NCBI RefSeq assembly: GCF_004283755.1
Contig: NZ_SHMH01000002.1
Location: 372,001-436,000, forward strand
DNA: 64,000 bases
Direction: 5' to 3'
From: Pseudoxanthomonas winnipegensis
GTDB taxonomy: Bacteria > Pseudomonadota > Gammaproteobacteria > Xanthomonadales > Xanthomonadaceae
Under the pieces are notes generated by a model that was not told the DNA's origin, made no database searches, and was given only the letters and a program-made list of their open reading frames with translations. Positions 18,247 through 27,079 of this stretch are shown here, one piece after another (the stretch's first letter is position 1; every line of letters begins with the position of its first letter). A program made the position numbers and the translations under genes.

Positions 18247-20667
18247 GTGCAAACCGAAACGAACGTGCCGGCCGGTGGCCGGATCCTGCTGTGGAGCGTC
18301 GGCCTGCTGCTGGCGCTGATCGGCCTGGCGCTGCTGGCCGGCGGCATCAGGCTCGCCACCCTCGGCGGCAGCCTCTACTTCCTGCTGATGGGCGCGGCCA
18401 GCCTGGTCTCGGCGGTGCTGCTGGTGCTGCGCCGCCCGGCCGGTGCCTGGCTGTACGCCGTGGCCTTCGTGCTCAGCGTCGTCTGGGCGCTGTGGGACGC
18501 CGGCCTGGAATTCTGGCCGCTGGCCTCGCGGCTGATGATGCCGGCGGTGCTGGCGCTGCTGGTGGCGCTGACCTACCCGACGCTGCGCCGCGCCCGCGGC
18601 CTGGCCGGCGGACGCGGCGCCTACGCGCTGGCGGCGGTGCTGGCGCTGGCCTGCGCCGGCGGCCTGGCCGGCATGTTCGTGCCGCATCCGACGGTGGCCG
18701 CCAAGGGCCCCGGCCCGGCGCTGGTGCCGGTGGACCCGGCGCATGCGCAGACCGACTGGGCGGCCTACGGCAATACCGACGGCGGTAGCCGCTTCGCCGC
18801 GCTGGACCAGATCAACCGCAACAACATCAAGGACCTGAAGGTCGCCTGGACCTATCGCACCGGCGACATCGCGCAGAGCAACGGCAACGGCGCCGAGGAC
18901 CAGACCACGCCGCTGCAGATCGGGCAGAAGGTGTTCCTGTGCACGCCGCACAACAACGTGATCGCGCTGGACGCGGCCAGCGGCAAGCAGCTGTGGAAGC
19001 ACGAGATCAACGCCCAGTCCTCGGTCTGGCAGCGCTGCCGCGGCCTGGCCTACTTCGATGCGAGCAAGCCGCTGGTGCAGCCCACCGCGGCCGGTTCCAC
19101 GGCGGTGACCCCGGTCAGCCTGCCGGCCGGCGCCAACTGTGAGCGCCGCCTGCTGACCAACACCATCGACGGCCGCCTGATCGCCCTGGATGCCGATACC
19201 GGCGCGTTCTGCCGGGGCTTCGGCACCGATGGCCAGGTCGACCTGAAGGCCGGCCTGGGCGCCGCGCCCGATCCGTTCTACCAGCTCACCTCCGCCCCGA
19301 CCCTGGCCGGCACCACCGTGGTGGTCGGCGGGCGCGTGGCCGACAACGTGCAGGCCAACATGCCTGGCGGCGTGGTCCGCGGCTTCGACGTGATCACCGG
19401 CGCCCAGCGCTGGGCCTTCGACCCGGGCAATCCGGACGACAAGGCGCCGCCGGCGCAGGGCCAGACCTACGCGCGCAGCACGCCCAACGTCTGGGCGCCG
19501 ATGTCCTACGACGCGGCGATGAACACCGTGTTCCTGCCGATGGGCAGCCCGTCCACCGACCTGTACGGCGCCGAGCGCACCGCGCTGGACCATCGCTTCG
19601 GCGCGTCGATCACCGCGCTGGACGCCAGCACCGGTCAGGTGAAGTGGGTCTACCAGACCGTGCACAACGATCTGTGGGACTTCGACCTGCCGATGCAGCC
19701 GAGCCTGATCGACTTCCCCACCGGCAACGGCACCACCCCGGCGGTGATGATCGGCACCAAGGCCGGCCAGCTGTACGTGCTCGACCGCGCCACCGGCAAG
19801 CCGCTGACCGAGGTCAAGGACGTCCCGGTCAAGGCCGCCGACATCCCCGGCGAGCCCTATTCGCTGACCCAGCCGCTGTCGGTGGGCATGCCGCAGATCG
19901 GCACCAAGCACCTGGCCGAGTCGGACATGTGGGGCGCCACCCTGCTGGATCAGGTGCTGTGCCGCATCGCCTTCAAGCAGATGCGCTACGAGGGCCTGTA
20001 CACCGCGCCGGGCACCGACGTGTCGCTGAGCTTCCCCGGCTCGCTGGGCGGCATGAACTGGGGCGGGTTGTCCTTCGACCCGGTGCATGGCTACGCCTTC
20101 GCCAACGACATGCGCCTGGGCCTGTGGGTGCAGATGATCCCGCAGAAGGCCGACAAGGCGGCCGCCTCCAGCGGCGGCGAGGCGGTCAACACCGGCATGG
20201 GCGCCGTGCCGCTCAAGGGCACCCCGTACGCGGTCAACAAGAACCGCTTCCTGTCCGCGCTGGGCATCCCCTGCCAGGCCCCGCCGTTCGGCACGCTGAG
20301 CGCGATCGACCTCAAGACCCGCCAGATCGCCTGGCAGGTGCCAGTGGGCACGGTCGAGGACACCGGTCCGCTGGGCATCAAGATGCACATGCCCATGCCG
20401 GTCGGCATGCCGACCCTGGGCGGCACGCTGGCCACGCAAGGCGGCCTGGTGTTCATCGCCGGCACGCAGGACTACTACCTGCGCGCCTTCGACAGCGGCA
20501 CCGGCAAGGAACTGTGGAAGGCGCGTCTGCCGGTCGGCAGCCAGGGCGGCCCGATGACCTATGCGGTCAACGGCAAGCAGTACATCGTGGTCACCGCCGG
20601 CGGCGCGCGCCAGTCGCCGGACCGCGGCGACTACGTGATCGCCTACACCCTGCCGGACGCCAAGTAA
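18247..20667 (+). CDS. Membrane-bound PQQ-dependent glucose/quinate/shikimate dehydrogenase, probably quinate dehydrogenase
   Basis: An 806-residue quinoprotein. Five N-terminal membrane helices (about residues 10-150) anchor a periplasmic eight-bladed PQQ propeller that begins near DWAAYGNTDGGSRFAALDQIN. The catalytic aspartate region is VHNDLWDFDLPMQP, and GADMWGATLLDQ-like and GYLWGG-type blade motifs are present. Electrons go to ubiquinone. Glucose and quinate dehydrogenases share this architecture, so sequence alone does not decide. The adjacent pcaR and the periplasmic quiB/quiC genes at 49-53 kb favour quinate/shikimate (QuiA). The GTG start at 18247 has GAGGAA seven bases upstream. 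A terminator follows the stop. Confidence 0.88.
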   Translation: MQTETNVPAGGRILLWSVGLLLALIGLALLAGGIRLATLGGSLYFLLMGAASLVSAVLLVLRRPAGAWLYAVAFVLSVVWALWDAGLEFWPLASRLMMPAVLALLVALTYPTLRRARGLAGGRGAYALAAVLALACAGGLAGMFVPHPTVAAKGPGPALVPVDPAHAQTDWAAYGNTDGGSRFAALDQINRNNIKDLKVAWTYRTGDIAQSNGNGAEDQTTPLQIGQKVFLCTPHNNVIALDAASGKQLWKHEINAQSSVWQRCRGLAYFDASKPLVQPTAAGSTAVTPVSLPAGANCERRLLTNTIDGRLIALDADTGAFCRGFGTDGQVDLKAGLGAAPDPFYQLTSAPTLAGTTVVVGGRVADNVQANMPGGVVRGFDVITGAQRWAFDPGNPDDKAPPAQGQTYARSTPNVWAPMSYDAAMNTVFLPMGSPSTDLYGAERTALDHRFGASITALDASTGQVKWVYQTVHNDLWDFDLPMQPSLIDFPTGNGTTPAVMIGTKAGQLYVLDRATGKPLTEVKDVPVKAADIPGEPYSLTQPLSVGMPQIGTKHLAESDMWGATLLDQVLCRIAFKQMRYEGLYTAPGTDVSLSFPGSLGGMNWGGLSFDPVHGYAFANDMRLGLWVQMIPQKADKAAASSGGEAVNTGMGAVPLKGTPYAVNKNRFLSALGIPCQAPPFGTLSAIDLKTRQIAWQVPVGTVEDTGPLGIKMHMPMPVGMPTLGGTLATQGGLVFIAGTQDYYLRAFDSGTGKELWKARLPVGSQGGPMTYAVNGKQYIVVTAGGARQSPDRGDYVIAYTLPDAK

Positions 20668-20709
20668 GCCGCGTTTCGCGCGTCGGCCACGCCGGCGTCA
20701 AGGCAGCAA

Positions 20710-20748
20710 CGAGCGGCGGACCTTCACCGGTCCGCCGCTTCTCGTTTG
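20710..20748 (+). terminator. Rho-independent terminator after the PQQ dehydrogenase
   Basis: An 11-bp perfect stem AGCGGCGGACC / GGTCCGCCGCT (20712-20739) with loop TTCACC, followed by TCTCGTTTG. It lies between the dehydrogenase stop and the pcaR start and so probably separates their transcripts. Confidence 0.65.
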
Positions 20749-20807
20749 GGCGCCCGCCGCGCGCGCCGCTACCATGGCGCTCCGCCCGCCCGCAGACTCG
20801 CCCGCCG

Positions 20808-21668
20808 ATGACCGACTCTTCCAAGCCCCGCGCTCGCCGCAAGCCCGCTCCGGCTTCGGCGATCGCCGAGCGCGGCCTGGCGCGCGAGATCATGCGGCAG
20901 ATCGACGCCGCCCAGGGCGACCCGGACTTCATGACTTCGCTGGCGCGCGGCATGGCGGTGCTGAGCGTGTTCGCCCAGCACGGGCGCGAGGTCACCATGT
21001 CGCAGATCAGCGCCGAGACCGGCATCCCGCGCGCGGCGGTGCGGCGCGCGCTGTATACGCTGGCCAAGCTGGGCTACGTGGGCGAGCACGGCCGCGGCTA
21101 TGTGCTGCTGCCGCGCGTGCTGGGCATCGGCGGCGCCTACGTGGCCTCCGCGCCGCTGGCGGTGGCGGCCCAGCCGGTGCTGGACGCGCTGCGCGATGCC
21201 GTGCACGAGTCCTGCTCGCTGGGCGTGCTCGACGGCGACGACGTGCTGTACGTGGCGCGGGCCGAGACGGTGCGCATCATGTCCATCGGCCTGCGTTCGG
21301 GCAGCCGCCTGCCGGCGTACTGCACCTCGATGGGCCGCATCCTGCTGGCCTCGCTGCCGCCGGACACGCTGGAAGGTTATCTGGAGCGCAATCCGCTGCG
21401 CCCGCGCACCGAGCGCACCATCACCCATCCGACCGAGCTGCTCGAGGTGCTGGCCAAGGTGCGGCGCGAGGAGCTTTCGCTGACCGACCAGGAGCTGGAG
21501 ATCGGCCTGCGCTCGATCGCGGTGCCGGTGCGCAACCGCGCCGGGGCGGTCATCGCGGCGCTCAACATCGGGACCCAGGCGGGACGGGTGAGTCTGCAGA
21601 CGATGCATGCGCAGCTGTTGCCGCCGTTGCGGCAGGCGGCGGCGCGGTTGGGGGCGGTGTTGAGTTAG
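20808..21668 (+). CDS. pcaR: IclR family regulator PcaR (beta-ketoadipate pathway)
   Basis: A 286-residue protein of the PcaR/PcaU/PobR branch of IclR regulators. After a basic N-terminal tail, the winged helix-turn-helix covers about residues 42-95 (FMTSLARGMAVLSVF, then MSQISAETGIPRAAVRRALYTLAKLGYV). The effector domain follows, with CSLGVLDGDDVLYVARAE and LPAYCTSMGRILLASLP. In this branch the ligand is beta-ketoadipate or protocatechuate and the protein often acts as activator. Matching paired boxes upstream of pcaI, the permease and quiC in this window are its likely targets. The start at 20808 is the first ATG giving the usual tail length. Confidence 0.9.
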   Translation: MTDSSKPRARRKPAPASAIAERGLAREIMRQIDAAQGDPDFMTSLARGMAVLSVFAQHGREVTMSQISAETGIPRAAVRRALYTLAKLGYVGEHGRGYVLLPRVLGIGGAYVASAPLAVAAQPVLDALRDAVHESCSLGVLDGDDVLYVARAETVRIMSIGLRSGSRLPAYCTSMGRILLASLPPDTLEGYLERNPLRPRTERTITHPTELLEVLAKVRREELSLTDQELEIGLRSIAVPVRNRAGAVIAALNIGTQAGRVSLQTMHAQLLPPLRQAAARLGAVLS

Positions 21669-21789
21669 GGACGCGGCGCTTGCTTGGGTTTGAGCTTGGG
21701 CTTGGATCCGATGCTTGGATGCTTGTATCAACGGCAGAAGGCATCGCGCCTGCGGCGCGCCAATGGCAAAGGCTTTCGCGCCTGCGGGC

Positions 21790-21976
21790 GCGAGCTACTT
21801 TTGTCTTGTCAAAAGTAGCCAAAACCGCTTCTCGCCGGGACGCACGCCGACGCTACGCGTCGGTCCCCTGCGCTCCTCGCGAAGCAGGGCACGGCGCCCA
21901 AACTCGCTTCGCTCAAACAGGGCGCCTCTTGGGCCCTGCTTCGCTGCGGTGCTCGGCGTGCTTTACGGCTCAGACA
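21790..21976 (+). repeat. Structured interspersed repeat, copy A
   Basis: One of three copies in this window. Predicted stems: 21794-21803 with 21810-21819; 21847-21853 with 21857-21863; 21879-21890 with 21933-21944; 21893-21899 with 21920-21926; and an outer stem 21842-21846 with 21957-21961. The 20-base apical loop AAACTCGCTTCGCTCAAACA is identical in all copies. Copy A is nearly identical to the reverse complement of copy B. See the findings for the compensatory differences against copy C. Confidence 0.8.
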
Positions 21977-22007
21977 GGGAAAGCGACTGCAAAAGCAGAG
22001 GCTGTGA

Positions 22008-22052
22008 GCAACAGCAACAGCAACAGCAACAGCGACAGCGACAGCGACAGCG
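22008..22052 (+). repeat. Hexanucleotide tract (CAACAG/CGACAG)n
   Basis: A run of about seven units that changes from CAACAG to CGACAG along its length. It begins about 30 bp after structured repeat copy A. Comparable tracts follow the other two copies. Confidence 0.85.
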
Positions 22053-22122
22053 GGAGGTGGGGCGGAGGCGGGGACGGGGCCTGGGCTGGGAGCCGGGGCC
22101 GAAGCGGTCCTTTCAGACCGTC

Positions 22123-22142
22123 ATTCCCGCGAAAGCGGGAAT
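22123..22142. repeat. REP-like palindrome
   Basis: ATTCCCGC-GAAA-GCGGGAAT, an 8-bp perfect stem with a GAAA tetraloop in the context GTCATTCCCGCGAAAGCGGG. This sequence is a widespread intergenic repeat in many proteobacteria. It lies about 170 bp after the pcaC stop and could stabilise or end the transcript. Confidence 0.6.
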
Positions 22143-22309
22143 CCAGGGACTTTGCGCTGCTCGCTCGTGCTTCGCTTTTGATCCACCGGTGCGGGATCGC
22201 GCGAAGAGCGCCGTTTCAAATCGCCAAGGGTGATGCGCAGGCGCGTTGGCTTTGGAAGGGACATGGGTGTCCCTTCCAAGCACTGCAGCGGGTCACACCG
22301 ACCAGAGCC

Positions 22310-22702
22310 TCACCCAGCCGGCTCAGCCGCCTGCTCTTCCAGAATCGGCTTGGCCAGGGCGAAAGCGTGGTTCGCGGCCGGCACGCCGCAGTAGATCGCG
22401 GTCTGCAGCAGCACTTCCTTGATCTCGTCGGCGCTGACGCCGTTGTTGCGGGCGGCGCGGATGTGCAGCTTGAACTCCTCGTCGTGGCCCAGCGCGACCA
22501 TCATCGCGATGGTCAGCAGCGAGCGGGTGTGCCGCGGCAGGCCGTCGCGCGTCCACACCTCGCCCCAGGCGGCGCGGGTGATGAAGTGCTGGAACTCGTG
22601 GGTGAAGTCGGTGCGTGCGTCCAGCGAGCGCTGCACGTGCGCCTCGCCCAGCACGGCCTTGCGCACGGCCAGGCCGGCTTCGTAACGGGCTTGTTCGTCC
22701 AT
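22310..22702 (-). CDS. pcaC: 4-carboxymuconolactone decarboxylase
   Basis: A 130-residue protein of the carboxymuconolactone decarboxylase/AhpD-like fold. It removes CO2 from gamma-carboxymuconolactone to give beta-ketoadipate enol-lactone in the protocatechuate branch. The family core is clear: GEVWTRDGLPRHTRSLLTIAM, ARNNGVSADEIKEVLLQTAIYCGVPAANHAF. The length is that of a stand-alone PcaC and not a PcaL fusion. It is the last gene of the minus-strand pcaB-D-C block, 19 bp after pcaD. Confidence 0.95.
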   Translation of the reverse strand: MDEQARYEAGLAVRKAVLGEAHVQRSLDARTDFTHEFQHFITRAAWGEVWTRDGLPRHTRSLLTIAMMVALGHDEEFKLHIRAARNNGVSADEIKEVLLQTAIYCGVPAANHAFALAKPILEEQAAEPAG

Positions 22703-22721
22703 CGTGGGGTCCTTGAGGCTC

Positions 22722-23501
22722 TCAGGCGGTGAGGAAGTCGCGCAGCGCGGCGGTGAAGGCGGCTGGCGATTCGAGATTGCAGATGTGGCGGCCCGGCACC
22801 TGGACGAAGCGGCCGTCGGCCACGTGCTCGGCGATGAACTGCAGGTCGGCCGGCGGGCACACCGGGTCGTCGTCGCCGGCGATGGCCAGCAGCGGCACGG
22901 CGATGCCGGCCAGGTCGTGGCGGAAGTCGGCCTGGCCGACCGCGTTGCAGCAACCGACATAGCCCTCGGGCGAGGTCGCCAGGAAGGTGTCCAGCACCGC
23001 GCGCACCTGTTCCTCGTGCGTGTCGGTGTAGTGCTCGGTAAACCAGCGCATCACCGTGCCCTCGGCCAGCGCCTTGAGGCCCTGCGCGCGCACCTGCGCG
23101 ATGCGCGCCTCCCAGCTCTCGGCGGTGCCGATCTTGGCGGCCGTGGCGCAGACCGCCAGCCGCGTCAGCCGGTCGGCGGCGTTGAGGCCCAGCCATTGTC
23201 CGGTGAGCCCGCCGATGGACAGCCCGCAGAAGTGCGTGCGTTCGATCCCCAGCGCGTCCCACAGCGCGACCACGTCGCCGCCGAGCTGGTCGATCGTGTA
23301 GAGGCCGGCGGGCGCGGTGGACTGGCCGTGGCCGCGGCGGTCGTAGCGCAGGATGCGGAAGTCGCGTTCCAGTTCGGCCACCTGCGGCTCCCACATCGAC
23401 AGGTCGGTGCCCAGCGAGTTGCAGAAGGTCAGCCAGGGCGCGCCCTCGGCGCCGTCGATGCGGTAGTGCAGGCGGTGGGTGGGCAGGTCGAGAAACGCCA
23501 T
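22722..23501 (-). CDS. pcaD: 3-oxoadipate enol-lactonase
   Basis: A 259-residue alpha/beta hydrolase that opens beta-ketoadipate enol-lactone to beta-ketoadipate. The oxyanion segment is FCNSLGTDLSMWEPQV. The nucleophile elbow is GLSIGG (about residue 95), the aspartate is in AGDDDPVCPP and the histidine in PGRHICNLESP. It lies between pcaB (25 bp upstream) and pcaC (19 bp downstream) on the same strand, matching pathway order. Confidence 0.95.
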   Translation of the reverse strand: MAFLDLPTHRLHYRIDGAEGAPWLTFCNSLGTDLSMWEPQVAELERDFRILRYDRRGHGQSTAPAGLYTIDQLGGDVVALWDALGIERTHFCGLSIGGLTGQWLGLNAADRLTRLAVCATAAKIGTAESWEARIAQVRAQGLKALAEGTVMRWFTEHYTDTHEEQVRAVLDTFLATSPEGYVGCCNAVGQADFRHDLAGIAVPLLAIAGDDDPVCPPADLQFIAEHVADGRFVQVPGRHICNLESPAAFTAALRDFLTA

Positions 23502-23526
23502 GGTTGGCTCCGTCGCGGGAAAGGGA

Positions 23527-24864
23527 TCAGTCGGCCGCGAGCACGCGGTCGATCCAGGTGTCGCTCATGCCGCGCCAGCTGTCGGCGGCGAACAGCGCGT
23601 CGAGGCGCGCGGCATCGAGGACGGCACTGACTTGCGCGTCTTCGGCCAGCACCTCGCGCAGGTGGCGCTGCTCGCCGACCGCGCGCTTGGCGGCGGCCTC
23701 GACCAGCGCATGCGCGGCGGACTTGCCGAGCGTGGCCGCCAGCGCGACCGACACCGCCTCGGCGTAGAGCAGGCCGCCGAAGCTGTCCAGATGCGCGGCC
23801 ATGCGTGCGCGGTCCAGCTGCAGGCCATCGAGCACCACGGTCATCTGCGCCAGGCTGCCGGCGGTGAGGCGGATCAGTTCGGGCAGCGTTTCCCATTCGG
23901 CATGCCACTGGCCGGGCGCGCGCTCGTGCGGCTGGCTCATGGCGGCCAACAGCGTGGACACCAGCGCCGGCACGCGCGTGGCCGCGGCGATGGCTGCCAC
24001 GCAGCCGACCGGGTTGCGCTTGTGCGGCATCGCCGAGGAGCCGCCCTTGCCGGCGCCGCTGGGTTCGAAGGCCTCGCCGACCTCGGACTGCATCAGCAGC
24101 ACGATATCGGTGGCGATCTTGCCCAGCGCGCCGGCCAGCAGCGCGAAGGCGGTGCCGACCTCGACGATGCGGTCGCGCGCGGTGTGCCAGGGCAGGGCGG
24201 GCAGCGGCAGCTCCAGCTCCCGGGCGAGCGCCTCGGCCACCTCCAGGCCGCGGTCCTCGAGCGAGGCCAGCGTGCCGGCGGCGCCGCCGAACTGCAGCGC
24301 CAGCGCGTCGGCGCGCAGCGCCCGCAGGCGTCGTTGCGCGCGTTGCAGCGCATCGAGCCAACCGGCGGCCTTCAACCCGAAGGTGACCGGCACGGCCTGT
24401 TGCAGCAGGGTGCGGCCGGGCAGCCCAGTGTCGCGCTCGGCCTGCGCCAGCGTGCGCAGGATGGCGCACAGCCGTTCGAGCTTGGGCGTCAGGGTGTCGA
24501 GCGCCTGACGCAGCTGCAGCACGGTGCCGGTGTCGATCACGTCCTGGCTGGTGGCGCCCCAGTGCACCCAGCGCGCGGCGTCTTCGTCACGTGCCTTCAC
24601 CTTGGCGGTGAGCGCCTTGACCAGCGGGATGGCGGGGTTGCCGGCCAGCGCGGTGGCCGCGCCGAGCGCGTCGAGATCGAAGGCTTCGGCCCGGCAGGCC
24701 TCGGCGATCGGGCCGACGGCGCTGTCGGGAATCACGCCGCAGCGTGCCTCGGCGCGGGCGAGCGCGGCCTCGAAGTCGAGCATGCCCTGCAGCCGTGCGC
24801 GGTCATCGAACAGGGCGTCGATGTCGGGATCGCCGAACAGGGGGGCGAGCAGGCGGGAAGTCAT
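23527..24864 (-). CDS. pcaB: 3-carboxy-cis,cis-muconate cycloisomerase
   Basis: A 445-residue member of the aspartase/fumarase superfamily that lactonises beta-carboxy-cis,cis-muconate, the ring-fission product of PcaHG. The superfamily signature GKGGSSAMPHKRNPVGC is near residue 265, WVHWGATSQDVIDTGT is near residue 95, and the N-terminus LLAPLFGDPDIDALFDDRARLQGML is typical of PcaB. It heads the B-D-C block. About 780 bp of repeat DNA separates it from pcaG upstream, so it either depends on readthrough from pcaIJF-HG or has its own promoter. Confidence 0.95.
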   Translation of the reverse strand: MTSRLLAPLFGDPDIDALFDDRARLQGMLDFEAALARAEARCGVIPDSAVGPIAEACRAEAFDLDALGAATALAGNPAIPLVKALTAKVKARDEDAARWVHWGATSQDVIDTGTVLQLRQALDTLTPKLERLCAILRTLAQAERDTGLPGRTLLQQAVPVTFGLKAAGWLDALQRAQRRLRALRADALALQFGGAAGTLASLEDRGLEVAEALARELELPLPALPWHTARDRIVEVGTAFALLAGALGKIATDIVLLMQSEVGEAFEPSGAGKGGSSAMPHKRNPVGCVAAIAAATRVPALVSTLLAAMSQPHERAPGQWHAEWETLPELIRLTAGSLAQMTVVLDGLQLDRARMAAHLDSFGGLLYAEAVSVALAATLGKSAAHALVEAAAKRAVGEQRHLREVLAEDAQVSAVLDAARLDALFAADSWRGMSDTWIDRVLAAD

Positions 24865-24939
24865 CGATGCGGGTCTTCGGTGTGAGGCTTGATGGGATTA
24901 TGGTGGGCCGATGGCAGGAAGGATGACGTCAAACCGCAC

Positions 24940-25005
<66 letters not shown>

Positions 25006-25017
25006 CTTCGCTTTTTG

Positions 25018-25200
25018 TCTGAGCCGTAAAGCACGCCGAGCACCGCAGCGAAGCAGGGCCGAAGAGGCGCCCTGTTTGAGCGAAGCGAGTTTGGGCGCCG
25101 TGCCCTGCTTCGCGAGGAGCGCAGGGGACCGACGCGCAGCGTCGGCGTGCGTCCCGGCGAGAAGCGGTTTTGGCTACTTTTGACAAGACAAAAGTAGCTC
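25018..25200 (-). repeat. Structured interspersed repeat, copy B (inverted)
   Basis: The reverse complement is almost identical to copy A, including all five stems and the 20-base apical loop. The few differences I see are in loops (TAC to TGC in the second hairpin, CTTGGG to CTTCGG beside stem 3). Near-identity with A suggests recent copying or gene conversion between the two. Confidence 0.8.
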
Positions 25201-25361
25201 GCGCGGCGAAGCCGTGCGAAAGCTTTGCTTTTGAAAAGCGCCCGCACGGCGCTCAAGTTTTGTTTGCAAATTAAATTCAAGTTTGGCTAAGAACTGGCGC
25301 AGCACTGATTGGACAAGAGCAACGCGCCTGCGGCGCGCCAAGTGCAAAGCTTTCGCGCCTG

Positions 25362-25551
25362 CGGCGCGACTTCCTTTTGTCTTGTCAAAAGGAAGCAAAA
25401 CCGCTTCTCGCCGGGACGCGAGCCGCCGCTGCGCGGCGGTCCCCTGCGCTTCTCGGAAGACGGGGCACGTCGCCCAAACTCGCTTCGCTCAAACAGGGCG
25501 ACTCTTCGGCCCCGTCTTCCTGCGATGCTCGGCTCGCTTTACGGCTCAGAC
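25362..25551 (+). repeat. Structured interspersed repeat, copy C
   Basis: The diverged third copy. Stems: 25370-25379 with 25386-25395; 25423-25429 with 25433-25439; 25455-25466 with 25509-25520; 25469-25475 with 25496-25502; outer 25418-25422 with 25533-25537. Every stem difference from copies A/B is matched by a change in the partner base. The loops TCTTGT and AAACTCGCTTCGCTCAAACA are unchanged. Confidence 0.8.
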
Positions 25552-25563
25552 AGGTGAAGCAAA

Positions 25564-25617
25564 GCAACAGCAAACGCAACAGCAACAGCAAACGCAACAG
25601 CAACAGCAACAGCAACC
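25564..25617 (+). repeat. Hexanucleotide tract (CAACAG)n with CAAACG interruptions
   Basis: About nine units, mostly CAACAG with some CAAACG variants, starting 12 bp after structured repeat copy C and ending 28 bp before the pcaG stop codon. Confidence 0.85.
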
Positions 25618-25644
25618 GCTAATGCAAAGGGCGAAAAGCGGCGC

Positions 25645-26208
25645 TCAGTAGCTGAAGAACACCGTCTCCCGCTCGCCCTGCATCTTCACATCCCACGCGT
25701 ACTGCCCCGGCGCCGTCTGCCGCGCGATCAGCGTCTCGCGCCGCGCTTCCGGCACCAGCGCCAGGATGCCGTCCTCGCCATTGCTGGCCTCGTCGGAGAA
25801 GTAGATGCGCGTCGGCGCCGCCTTGAGCAAGCCGCGCATGAACACCAGCGCCACCAGGTGCGGCGCCTGCGCGATCCCCTTCAGGCCCGGCACGCGGCCC
25901 GGCTTGATGGTGCTGAAGGAGAAGCGCCCTTGCGCGTCGGTGGGCACACGGCCCCACCCATGGAACGCCGGGTCGTGCGCGTCGCGGCGTGGGTCTTCTG
26001 CGTGGTCGTAGATGCCGTCGGCATCGGCCTGCCACAGCTCCAGCACCGCATCGCTGACCGGCGTGCCCAGGCCGTCGTAGACCGTACCGGTGATGGTGAT
26101 GCGTTCGCCCTTGGCCTCGGGCGGGGCGATCTGCGTGTGGTACAGCGGTTCCAGCCCCAGACGGTAGTAGGGGCCGACGGTCTGCCACGGGGTCGATTGA
26201 AGGCTCAT
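25645..26208 (-). CDS. pcaG: Protocatechuate 3,4-dioxygenase, alpha subunit
   Basis: A 187-residue subunit of the intradiol ring-cleaving dioxygenase. It pairs with PcaH to open protocatechuate between the two hydroxyls. It has the dioxygenase core (GTVYDGLGTPVSDAVLELWQADADG, then FSFSTIKPGRVPG and APHLVALVFMRGLL) but lacks the full set of iron ligands, as expected for alpha. The start MSLQSTPWQTVGPYY is the usual PcaG N-terminus. It lies 3 bp after pcaH, and the two are clearly co-translated. Confidence 0.96.
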   Translation of the reverse strand: MSLQSTPWQTVGPYYRLGLEPLYHTQIAPPEAKGERITITGTVYDGLGTPVSDAVLELWQADADGIYDHAEDPRRDAHDPAFHGWGRVPTDAQGRFSFSTIKPGRVPGLKGIAQAPHLVALVFMRGLLKAAPTRIYFSDEASNGEDGILALVPEARRETLIARQTAPGQYAWDVKMQGERETVFFSY

Positions 26209-26211
26209 GCG

Positions 26212-26919
26212 TTACTCCCAGACGGTCTGCTTGCGGCCGCGCAGCACGATGTCGAAGCGATAGCCCAGCGCGTACTCGTTCTGCGTGGTCTCCCAGTCGA
26301 AGGCCGAGACCATGCGCGCCTTGGCCTGCGGATCGGGCACGCAGTTGTAGATCGGGTCGAAGGCCAACAGCGGATCGCCCGGGAAGTACATCTGCGTGAC
26401 CAGGCGCTGGCCGATGCCTGCGCCATGCAGCGAGAAGTGGATATGCGCCGGGCGCCAGGCGTTGTAGTGGTTGCGCCACGGATAGGCGCCGGGCTTGACC
26501 GTCTTGAAGCGGTAGTGGCCGTGCGCGTCGGTCAGGACCTGGCCGGTGCCCTTGAAGTTGGGGTCCAGCGGCGCGTCGTGCTGGTCGCCGGCGTGCAGGT
26601 AGCGGCCGGCGGCATTGCACTGCCAGACCTCGACCACGGTGTTGCGCACCGGCTTGCCGTTCTCGTCCAGCACGCGGCCGGAGACGATGATGCGCTCGCC
26701 CAGCGGCTCGCCCGCAAAGCCCGCGGTCAGGTCGGCCGCATGCTCGCCCAGGGTGAGGCGGTCCAGCGTGGGGCCGGTCACTTCCGAGAGCGTCACCGGG
26801 ATGGCGATGGGGTCGCTGCCCACGCCGCGCAGCACCGTGGAGGCGTAGGGCGGGTGGATGTAGGGCGGTTGCGAGCCGGGGTATGGCTTGCGGTAACCGG
26901 AAAGGGGGGAATCGCGCAT
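26212..26919 (-). CDS. pcaH: Protocatechuate 3,4-dioxygenase, beta subunit
   Basis: A 235-residue catalytic subunit holding the non-heme Fe(III). The two tyrosine and two histidine ligands fall in NAAGRYLH, PGAYPWRN and WRPAHIHFSL (HxH). The intradiol signature GRVLDENGKPVRNTVVEVWQ is near residue 85. The start MRDSPLSGY at 26919 has GGAG six bases upstream; an in-frame ATG at 26967 would add 16 residues that run into the flanking hexanucleotide tract and is rejected. It is the first gene of the HG pair. Confidence 0.96.
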   Translation of the reverse strand: MRDSPLSGYRKPYPGSQPPYIHPPYASTVLRGVGSDPIAIPVTLSEVTGPTLDRLTLGEHAADLTAGFAGEPLGERIIVSGRVLDENGKPVRNTVVEVWQCNAAGRYLHAGDQHDAPLDPNFKGTGQVLTDAHGHYRFKTVKPGAYPWRNHYNAWRPAHIHFSLHGAGIGQRLVTQMYFPGDPLLAFDPIYNCVPDPQAKARMVSAFDWETTQNEYALGYRFDIVLRGRKQTVWE

Positions 26920-26987
26920 CGCGGGCTCCGTTGGCTGGGCGACACCGAGGCGCCGCTGTTGCTTCATGTAGAGCGGAGCTTGCTCCG

Positions 26988-27038
26988 CTGCTGTTGCCGT
27001 TGCTGTTGTTGCTGTTGCTGTTGCTGTTGCTGTTGTTG
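26988..27038 (-). repeat. Hexanucleotide tract (GTTGCT)n
   Basis: About eight units of GTTGCT/GTTGTT. This is the fourth such tract in the pca region and the only one without a structured repeat core beside it. It lies about 70 bp upstream of the pcaH start. Confidence 0.8.
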
Positions 27039-27079
27039 ATTTTGCTTCACGCCAAAGACGTGCAGGTGTTCAGCTCGTT

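Larger units (their letters stand above)
21669..22309. other. Repeat-filled intergenic region between pcaR and pcaC
   Basis: Convergent gene ends with 640 bp between them and no credible gene. From left to right it holds the structured repeat copy A (21790-21976), a CAACAG hexanucleotide tract (22008-22052) and a short REP-like palindrome (22123-22142). Frames translated across copy A give an arginine/serine-rich peptide of the sort often annotated as hypothetical, but it follows the stems rather than codon usage. Confidence 0.7.

Noticed and set aside
18247-20667. Naming this gene gcd without comment
   Set aside because: Glucose and quinate dehydrogenases share all motifs I can see. Gene context favours quinate, so the symbol is left open.
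21790-21976. A small protein-coding gene across structured repeat copy A (Ser/Lys/Arg-rich peptide), with similar frames over copies B and C
   Set aside because: Differences between copies pair up across stems and do not favour silent codon positions. There is no ribosome binding site, and the frames run into the hexanucleotide tract.
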